The position numbers were made by a program, and so were the translations under genes. The notes below the pieces were generated by a model. That model was given only the letters and a program-made list of their open reading frames with translations, was not told where the DNA came from and searched no databases. From positions 1 to 38,562 of the forward strand of contig JAISKT010000079.1 in assembly GCA_031261295.1 (NCBI GenBank): a DNA stretch of 38,562 nucleotides, in the 5' to 3' direction. The stretch is from Candidatus Symbiothrix sp. GTDB taxonomy: Bacteria; Bacteroidota; Bacteroidia; Bacteroidales; Azobacteroidaceae. Positions 34,301 through 38,562 of the stretch are shown here, one piece after another; within the stretch, counting starts at the first letter, position 1; every line of letters starts with the position of its first letter.

Positions 34301-34629
34301 TCTTCTCCTTGCAGAAGCAGTTTCCGGGTAAGATGGGTAATTGTCCAAAAAAGGAACAGGATGGTCAATGCACTGAAAATGGCCGACATTGCATTCAGCA
34401 TCAGCGACACCTGTGACGGTTCGGAAGCCAAATGGGAAAAAAGATTACCCATCAGCATGAAAATAGGCGCTCCGGGCGGATGGCCTACTTCTAATTTGAA
34501 CGCGGAAGCAATAAATTCCCCACAATCCCAAAAACTGGCTGTAGGTTCGATTGTCATCAAATAAACAACGGCTGCAATAATAAATACAACCCATCCTAAG
34601 ATGTTGTTTGCCAAGTTATATCTCTTCAT
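31312..34629 (-). CDS. DUF2723 multi-spanning membrane protein, probable glycosyltransferase
   Basis: 1105 residues. The first about 600 residues carry roughly a dozen hydrophobic helices, with the family line SFWDCGEFIASAFKLEVGHPPGAP at about 32-55 in the first loop (Asp/Glu and HPPG conserved). DUF2723 is related to eukaryotic TMEM260 and to GT-C glycosyltransferases such as the protein O-mannosyltransferases. The C-terminal half is soluble and ends in a TPR-like region (YFSTGELADAYHKIGKKEKAVAIYTELAE). It is expected in the inner membrane, using a lipid-linked sugar. The deacetylase downstream completes a two-gene unit. The acceptor is unknown. Confidence 0.85.
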   Translation of the reverse strand: MKRYNLANNILGWVVFIIAAVVYLMTIEPTASFWDCGEFIASAFKLEVGHPPGAPIFMLMGNLFSHLASEPSQVSLMLNAMSAIFSALTILFLFWTITHLTRKLLLQGEEKELSLAQLITVLGAGAVGALAYTFSDTFWFSAVEGEVYAFSSLMTAVVFWLILKWEDVADEPHSDRWLILIAYLMGVSIAIHLLNLLCIPAIVLVYYFRKNSEPTLKGAGIALLISFGILAAILYGLVQGLVEVCGWFELLFVNTFHLPYNSGVVFYLILVFGVLSWAIWETLKETYNSQKAKIAFLIAIVLLGIPFLGNGIWLGLFLIAVLAGYLFWSKKVNPAVLNTILIGLFVVTIGYSSYALIIIRSAANTPMDQNSPEDIFTLRTYLSREQYGETPLFYGQTFASEVKYEAKGGMLEAVTKDGGPIWSQIPKRDESEKDQYYESGRKKEYVYVDELNTLFPRMYSSDSRHIQGYKEWSNFQGKRVQVTTPQGKKWVKMPTFGENLRYFFEYQVSFMYWRYFMWNFSGRQNDIQGSGEVSNGNWITGIQFIDQFRVGPQDDMPDSIAKNKGHNTYYMLPLLLGLLGIFFQVFSGKKGPEQFWVTFLLFFMTGLAIVVYLNQSPFQPRERDYAYAGSFYAFCIWIGIGTAGIIKGLNKLLPAPAAAGLGTFLCLLIPLQMVSQTWDDHDRSGRYVARDFGMNYLATCEPNAIIFTNGDNDTFPLWYAQEVEGFRTDVRVCNLSYLQTDWYIDQMKRQAYESQPLPIDWKKYEYVQGKHDVAYVFNEQKEPMLVDKVLERIKSDNPRDKKLQGYGFEADNIPTDKIAIPIDSAGVIASGVVKPENAAWIPPYLLIDLSDKPNEQGEPTTASKKYLAKHEMMILDMLKNNKDWSRPMYFAITVGSDQYLRMEPYFRQDGAAYRVMPFQAARYQRIDTDVLYDNVMNKYKWGNLEQPGLYLDENSMRMTRTFRIIFGQLAQKLADENDSVRAEKALDYCLKVIPSYNVPYDYFSTGELADAYHKIGKKEKAVAIYTELAETLSTNLHWDNRLNRRQYLSISEDVKRDIACLQYILYYFAENAPEYLDKYSDVFSASMERYQSTFGQKQQRGGLNR

Positions 34630-34678
34630 CCTATTCTTATTTTTACGATCTATTCCATTAAGGGTGTATATTAAGGCG

Positions 34679-34686
34679 CAAAGATA
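34679..34686 (-). promoter_or_regulatory. -7 element of the DUF2723-deacetylase operon
   Basis: Minus-strand TATCTTTG, an exact TAnnTTTG match about 50 nt upstream of the ATG at 34629. No clear -33. Confidence 0.5.
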
Positions 34687-34733
34687 ATAAAAGAATTACG
34701 AATTAGAACACGATGAGAACTAAAAACTAAAAG

Positions 34734-35321
34734 CTAAGCTTTTTCTCCTTCCTTTTCGGATTCTTCTTCCTCTTCAGCTTCCGTTAGCTCCGCTTCTTCC
34801 TCCACTGTTTCTTCGGGTTCCGCTCTCTGTGCTTCCTCTTCTTCAATCCGCTTCAACTCCTCGATTTCCCTTGCTTCCTTCTCTTTGTCGTCTTTTTTAC
34901 TTTTCAAACTGCCCCATACCAGCAAGGCAATCACGGCGAGCGCTATCAGTTTCCCACCGATAGCATTCCAAAAAGAGATCTTTGGAGCCTTGGTAATATC
35001 TATATTGTAATTTTCCTTTAAAAATCCGGCTTCTTCGGAATCATTCGTATCTATCTCATAAACCGTATCATGCGCCTTATCAATATAAGCATAATTAGTT
35101 GTACCATAATTCCATAAAGGAATCCAAAAGATTGCAAACTGGTCGAACGAAATCCCAAAATCTACGTGGGAACCATCAATGATTGCTTCTTCCGGTAATT
35201 TTTCTTTTACCTCACAAGTTAAACCATTGGAATAAATAACAGGTATCCCACGGGCAGAAACCGTTTGTACAACAAATAACAGGGATACAATACACACACA
35301 AATTAGTAATGTTTTTTTCAT
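34734..35321 (-). CDS. Hypothetical secreted or membrane protein with acidic C-terminal tail
   Basis: 195 residues. Signal peptide about 1-23 (LLICVCIVSLLFVVQTVSA), a soluble part of about 95 residues (FDQFAIFWIPLWNYGTTNYAYID), one transmembrane helix (about 124-138, LIALAVIALLVWGSL) preceded by FWNAIGGK, and a highly charged tail (142-195) rich in Glu and Lys, likely helical. The topology would place the acidic tail in the cytoplasm. I do not recognise a family. It is on the strand of the preceding envelope genes but 104 bp upstream with its own likely promoter. Confidence 0.7.
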   Translation of the reverse strand: MKKTLLICVCIVSLLFVVQTVSARGIPVIYSNGLTCEVKEKLPEEAIIDGSHVDFGISFDQFAIFWIPLWNYGTTNYAYIDKAHDTVYEIDTNDSEEAGFLKENYNIDITKAPKISFWNAIGGKLIALAVIALLVWGSLKSKKDDKEKEAREIEELKRIEEEEAQRAEPEETVEEEAELTEAEEEEESEKEGEKA

Positions 35322-35412
35322 AAAGACAATAATTAATTAAATTAGTATTCAAACAGGGCGTAAAAATATAAAAAATAGTTGAGTTACAAAAAAAATATTA
35401 ATAATTGTTTTA

Positions 35413-35420
35413 TACCTTTG
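35413..35420 (+). promoter_or_regulatory. -7 element just upstream of the M24 peptidase start
   Basis: TACCTTTG is an exact TAnnTTTG match ending 8 bp before the ATG at 35429, which would place the transcript start within a few bases of the start codon. No well-spaced -33 element is visible. Confidence 0.45.
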
Positions 35421-35428
35421 TCCGCTGT

Positions 35429-36568
35429 ATGAAATACGGACCTATCCAACAAGCGATGCAAGCGACAGGCGCCGATGCCTGCTTGCTGTCTTCCAATGTC
35501 AATATCTACTATTTGACGGGACAAGTTTTTGCCGGCTTCGTCTATCTGCCTGCAGAAGGCGATGCGATCTGGTTTGTACAACGCCCCGCCGGGATAACCG
35601 CCCCGCAGGCCGTCTATATCCGCAAGCCGGAAGACATCCCCGGCCTCTTGCTGTCCGGAGGTTTGCCTTTGCCCAACCACCTTTTATTAGAGGCGGATCA
35701 AATCACGCACAATGAGTTCCTTCGCTTGGAAGCCGTTTTCCACCCCCGGCAGACAGGCAATGCAACGCCCTTGTTGCGTCAGGCGCGCATGTTGAAAACA
35801 CCGGAGGAAATTGCACAAATGCGCCTCTCCGCCCGGCGACATGCTGCGGTCTATCAACAGATACCCTCGCTGTTTCGGGAAGGCATGACTGACCTCGACT
35901 TGCAATATGAAATAGAGAACCGGATGCGCCAAAAGGGTTCGATAGGAGTGTTTCGCACTTTCGGAAGCAACATGGACATCTTCATGGGCAGCGTCCTCAC
36001 GGGCGACAATGCGGCCACGCCTTCCCCTTTCGATTTTGCTTTGGGCGGCGGCGGGCCTAATCCTTTTTTGCCTATCGGGGCCAACGGAACGCCTGTCCGG
36101 CAAGGACAAACGGTCATGGTGGATATGGCGGGCAATTTCACTGCTTACCTCACCGATATGACCCGTGTCTATGCTTACGGCGCTTTGCCTGATTACGCCT
36201 ACGAGGCGCACCAACTGTCGATAGACATGAATAAACGGTTCCTGCTGGAAGGTAAACCCGGTGTGGCTTGTTCGGAGATATACAATTGGTCGGTAGAAAA
36301 GGTGGAAGCAGCGGGTTTTAAGAAGAACTTCATGGGTATAACACAGCAAGCAAAGTTTGTAGGACATGGTTTAGGCCTGGAGATTAACGAGCCGCCCGTC
36401 TTGATGCAACGTTCGAAAGAGGTCTTGCAAGCCGGGATGACGATTGCCTACGAACCGAAGTTCGTCTTCCCGGGAGTAGGCGCCGTAGGAATAGAGAACA
36501 CCTACTTAGTGACGGAAACAGGCGTAGAGAAACTGACGGTATTTACCGAAGACATCATTCCCTTGTAA
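35429..36568 (+). CDS. M24-family metallopeptidase (Xaa-Pro aminopeptidase-like)
   Basis: 379 residues from the ATG at 35429; the upstream TTG at 35405 would start inside the promoter. An N-terminal creatinase-like domain (about 1-120, NIYYLTGQVFAGFVYLP) is followed by the pita-bread catalytic domain. All five metal ligands are present: D232 in VDMAGN, D243 in LTDMTR, H313 in GHGLGLEINEPP, E342 in YEPKF and E356 in GIENTYLV. The enzyme should remove N-terminal residues next to proline in the cytoplasm, using a two-metal site. It stands alone in a unit, with DUF433 downstream after 121 bp. Confidence 0.9.
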   Translation: MKYGPIQQAMQATGADACLLSSNVNIYYLTGQVFAGFVYLPAEGDAIWFVQRPAGITAPQAVYIRKPEDIPGLLLSGGLPLPNHLLLEADQITHNEFLRLEAVFHPRQTGNATPLLRQARMLKTPEEIAQMRLSARRHAAVYQQIPSLFREGMTDLDLQYEIENRMRQKGSIGVFRTFGSNMDIFMGSVLTGDNAATPSPFDFALGGGGPNPFLPIGANGTPVRQGQTVMVDMAGNFTAYLTDMTRVYAYGALPDYAYEAHQLSIDMNKRFLLEGKPGVACSEIYNWSVEKVEAAGFKKNFMGITQQAKFVGHGLGLEINEPPVLMQRSKEVLQAGMTIAYEPKFVFPGVGAVGIENTYLVTETGVEKLTVFTEDIIPL

Positions 36569-36627
36569 AGGCAAGGTGTATCCTGTTTTGTAACTCAGGT
36601 CATCTCAATAATAATTTATCCTTATTA

Positions 36628-36658
36628 TTTGGTTTTTAGTCGAAAATGTATATCTTTG
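36628..36658 (+). promoter_or_regulatory. Promoter of the DUF433/DUF5615 pair
   Basis: TTTG (36628-36631) and TATCTTTG (36651-36658) are 19 bp apart, a full consensus match. The start would be near 36665, about 25 nt before the ATG at 36690. Confidence 0.65.
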
Positions 36659-36689
36659 TCATAGTGTTTAATTTAAATAATCAGTCAAA

Positions 36690-36920
36690 ATGGATAATTT
36701 TATTTCATACATATCAATTGATTCAGATATCCGGTTTGGAAAACCTTGCATAAAAGGCACCCGTATTGCCATAAGTGATATTTTACAATGGTTGGCTTCA
36801 GGAATGACTCCTCAAGAAATTATCAATGACTATCCTGTTTTGCAAGATATACATATTCGTGCAGCATTAAGCTTTGCTGCTAACAGAGAAGCTTTTACCA
36901 GAATAATCACTGCGGCATGA
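36690..36920 (+). CDS. DUF433 antitoxin-like protein
   Basis: 76 residues. GKPCIKGTRIAISDILQWLASGMTPQEIINDYP (about 17-49, in two parts around TRIAI) is the DUF433 signature, a winged-helix-like DNA-binding fold seen in antitoxins. The stop overlaps the next gene by 4 bp (ATGA at 36917), the arrangement of translationally coupled toxin-antitoxin pairs. It likely neutralises the DUF5615 protein and represses its own promoter. Confidence 0.85.
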   Translation: MDNFISYISIDSDIRFGKPCIKGTRIAISDILQWLASGMTPQEIINDYPVLQDIHIRAALSFAANREAFTRIITAA

Positions 36921-37261
36921 AGCTCAAACTTCTACTTGATGCTAATTTATCCTGGAGGTCTGTTTCTGTCTTAAAAAATCATTTTGAAGACTGCTTTCAT
37001 GTGGATTCTATTGGATTGAAAATTCCGGCAAAAGATACAGAGATTTGGAAATATGCTAAAGCTCATGATTTACTTATAGTTACGAATGATGAAGACTTTT
37101 TAAACTTATCTCTAATAAAAGGCTTTCCTCCTAAAATTATTTTGCTAAAAACGGGTAACCAAAATAGAAAATTGATAGAAGATTTATTGATAAGGGAAAG
37201 AGCACAAATTGTTGAATTCCTATTTTCAAATGAATATGGAATATTGGAAATACTAAGATAA
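36917..37261 (+). CDS. DUF5615 PIN-like toxin-family protein
   Basis: 114 residues. KLLLDANLSWR at 4-14 and the later LIVTNDEDFLNLSL (about 53-66) are the acidic PIN-like motifs of the DUF5615 (Mut7-C-type) family, and the length is normal. PIN-like proteins are often RNases. It is the second gene of the coupled pair with DUF433. An RNase toxin role is inferred from the family, not proven by sequence. Confidence 0.85.
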   Translation: MKLKLLLDANLSWRSVSVLKNHFEDCFHVDSIGLKIPAKDTEIWKYAKAHDLLIVTNDEDFLNLSLIKGFPPKIILLKTGNQNRKLIEDLLIRERAQIVEFLFSNEYGILEILR

Positions 37262-37326
37262 ATTGTTATTTAGAAGACCCGAGTCATTACGAAATCTACG
37301 TATTTTTGTTAAATTTTGATAATTCC

Positions 37327-37357
37327 TTGGTTTATATCAAAAAAGATATTACTTTTG
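37327..37357 (+). promoter_or_regulatory. Promoter of structured leader copy 2
   Basis: TTGG at 37327-37330 and TACTTTTG at 37350-37357, 19 bp apart, in a context almost identical to the promoter at 3809-3839. The start would be near 37364. Confidence 0.75.
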
Positions 37358-37682
37358 CCAATTAAATAAACAAAAAAAGCTTTTATTACAAAATAGACAA
37401 TATTTTATAAAGACATAATTCATTAATAGAAAAAGCGTTAGCTTTTATTCTTGTGACGGAAATCTGGACAATTTCTACACAAACAAGAATAAGTTAGTAA
37501 GTGCGCACAATGTGCGTGGGCATAACTTATTTGTTTGTGTGGGTCGTCCAGAACCTCCGTCACGAATAAAGTTACAAGTCCCACGTTTTTTATTTTAAAT
37601 AACCGCTTCTCAGGGACTTGGGGGCATAAATTCTACAGACATGCAGAACAAGTCAGATGTATTTTCAGCAAACACATACAAT

Positions 37683-37768
37683 CGTCATTTCGAGCAAAGC
37701 GAGAAATCTAAACCTCAACCGTAGGCCCTACGGAACAAATTAGATTTCTCACTTCGTTCGAAATGACG
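37683..37768 (+). repeat. Nested palindromic (MITE-like) element inside leader copy 2
   Basis: Arms 37683-37711 and 37740-37768 are 29-nt inverted repeats with only three imperfect positions (one G-U); between them CCGTAGG/CCTACGG (37719-37733) forms a second small palindrome. Leader copy 1 has no equivalent, so it looks like an insertion. The arm core is shared with the terminator at 27989-28020. No transposase is nearby. Confidence 0.7.
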
Positions 37769-37853
37769 GACAAGGGAAATTGGACGGGCGTGTCATTTTA
37801 ATAATTTACACTCTCATGTTTTTAGTCAGTTGAACACGTCCGTCCTTTCTTTC

Positions 37854-37938
37854 AGGGTACAGGCAACCATTCGTATTTACGCATTCATTTCTTCATTCTT
37901 TGTATTTATTAAATTTATTAATGCGGTTGCCTTGCCCT
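37854..37938 (+). terminator. Terminator-like long hairpin at the end of leader copy 2
   Basis: AGGG then AGGCAACC (37854-37868) pairs with GGTTGCCT then CCCT (37925-37938), followed by CTTTT, as in copy 1. Kept in both leaders though the 56-nt loop has diverged. Confidence 0.4.
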
Positions 37939-37970
37939 CTTTTGGGAGTATAAATTTTAAAAATAACAAT

Positions 37971-38327
37971 ATGAAAAGAACGATTTTTTTAGGGCTGGCA
38001 CTCATTGTTTTGAGTGCGGCAAGTGCGGAAGCCCAAGTGGCTATCGGCAATAGTCCGGGAGAGTTAACGCCGCATGCCGGCGCTATCCTGGATGTGCAAT
38101 CGGCGCCTTATACGGCAGGTGGAACAACTTATCAAGGCAAAGGTCTGTTGCTGCCAAAGGTGCAGTTAACCGATGTGAATACTTTCGGATTAACCGGTGG
38201 AGATGAAGATGAAGCCGTAGGGATGATTATTTATCAGGACGGCGATGCTGTCGACAAGGGAATTTACCTGTGGACTAAGGAATCCGGCCAAGCGGGTGAG
38301 TGGAAGTTGATTGCTTCCGTAGAATAA
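37971..38327 (+). CDS. Small secreted 'IGG' protein, second locus
   Basis: 118 residues from the ATG at 37971; a longer reading from 37830 would start inside the leader hairpins. Signal peptide MKRTIFLGLALIVLSAASAEA, then QVAIGN, HAGAILDVQ, GKGLLLPKVQLTD, GMIIYQD and IYLWTKESGQAGEWKLI. This is the same stand-alone domain as the protein at 4345-4686, and the gene sits behind the same type of leader. It is followed after 35 bp by another IGG gene. Function unknown; exported. Confidence 0.75.
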   Translation: MKRTIFLGLALIVLSAASAEAQVAIGNSPGELTPHAGAILDVQSAPYTAGGTTYQGKGLLLPKVQLTDVNTFGLTGGDEDEAVGMIIYQDGDAVDKGIYLWTKESGQAGEWKLIASVE

Positions 38328-38362
38328 TAGTAATAACAAATTAAAAATAAAAGAAAAAGCGA

Positions 38363-38562
38363 ATGAAGAAAAATCTTTTTTTATTGCTGATGCTCATCGG
38401 TATGAGCGCAGTAAGTGCAAATGCACAAGTATTAATCGGCGGCAACGGTACGACCGATAATCCTCATGCGGGAGCTATCCTGGACTTATCCAAGGCAACC
38501 GGCAAAGGTTTATTATTGCCGAAAGTGGATTTGCAGGCAGCCGATGACTTTACGGTAGCCGG
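38363..38562 (+). CDS. Secreted IGG-domain protein (N-terminal part), second locus
   Basis: Open from the ATG at 38363 to the window edge, about 66 codons. Signal peptide ends near ANAQ, followed by VLIGGNG, HAGAILDLSK and GKGLLLPKVDLQA. By analogy with 4691-5617 it may continue into Ig-like and C-terminal head domains outside the window; that is inference. Confidence 0.75.
   Translation, partial: MKKNLFLLLMLIGMSAVSANAQVLIGGNGTTDNPHAGAILDLSKATGKGLLLPKVDLQAADDFTVA

Larger units (their letters stand above)
37364..37970 (+). ncRNA. Structured 5' leader RNA, copy 2 (unrecognised family)
   Basis: Same order of helices as copy 1: small hairpin 37431-37436/37441-37446; P1 37452-37460/37556-37564; P2 37463-37469/37546-37552; P3 37477-37486/37531-37540; P4 37489-37496/37523-37530; P5 37503-37508/37512-37517; P6 37576-37582/37613-37619; P7 37615-37620/37649-37654; P8 37782-37792/37835-37845; P9 37854-37868/37925-37938. 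P2 is TCTGGAC/GTCCAGA here against TCTTCAC/GTGAAGA in copy 1, and P3 is ACACAAACAA/TTGTTTGTGT against ATACTTGCAA/TTGCAAGTAT. The motif CACTCTCAT in the P8 loop (37809-37817) is also shared with copy 1 (4174-4182). A nested inverted-repeat element is inserted between P7 and P8. No gene is visible in this stretch. Confidence 0.75.

Noticed and set aside
37683-37768. CRISPR-like or tRNA structure in the nested palindrome
   Set aside because: There are no regularly spaced repeats and no cloverleaf; it is an inverted repeat with an inner palindrome.
1-38562. DGR template repeat or reverse transcriptase in this window
   Set aside because: No second match to the GGSW...GFRLVLP DNA block and no reverse-transcriptase-like protein was found on either strand.

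Overview
The window looks like a chromosomal segment of a glycan-degrading Bacteroidota, most likely an anaerobic Bacteroidales. The reasons are two SusC/SusD pairs, a one-protein hybrid two-component sensor/regulator, a DUF2723 protein, several secreted proteins ending in type IX secretion (T9SS) C-terminal domains, and promoters matching the Bacteroides -33 TTTG / -7 TAnnTTTG consensus. I cannot name a species. No rRNA, tRNA, CRISPR array, transposase or reverse transcriptase was seen.

Layout. 1-404 (-): start of a phenylacetate-CoA ligase-like gene, cut by the window edge. 518-2281 (-): fusion of an AbiH-type abortive-infection domain to a C-terminal FGE-sulfatase/C-type-lectin-fold domain; its last ~110 bp look like the variable region of a diversity-generating retroelement (DGR) target. 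2355-3725 (-): GH29 alpha-L-fucosidase. 3726-4344: strong promoter plus a ~500-nt highly structured RNA leader, followed by two secreted 'IGG' proteins (4345-5617).

5748-27980 is one polysaccharide utilisation locus (PUL): a divergent HTCS regulator, then GH9 glucanase, SusC1, SusD1, SusC2, SusD2, and a tandemly duplicated pair (two-module surface protein plus LRR protein), closing with a 91-aa peptide carrying a PIGDG-transmembrane-KRKK tail and a terminator. GH9 cuts a beta-glucan-like chain at the surface, the A/B proteins plausibly bind it, the SusCD pairs import the oligosaccharides and the HTCS senses them. A 21-bp-spaced direct repeat upstream of GH9 is a candidate operator.

28038-35321 (-): S9 peptidase, then a NodB-type deacetylase with a DUF2723 membrane protein, then a small membrane protein with an acidic tail. 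35429-36568 (+): M24 peptidase. 36690-37261: DUF433/DUF5615 toxin-antitoxin-like pair. 37324-38562: a second copy of the promoter + structured leader + tandem IGG genes module, cut by the window end.

Most notable: the two leaders are related but differ in stem sequence while keeping the pairing in at least five helices (compensatory covariation). That marks a conserved structured RNA I do not recognise, attached to a repeated two-gene surface-protein module. The AbiH-FGE fusion with a GC-rich, adenine-mutagenesis-like 3' end is the second item to follow up.
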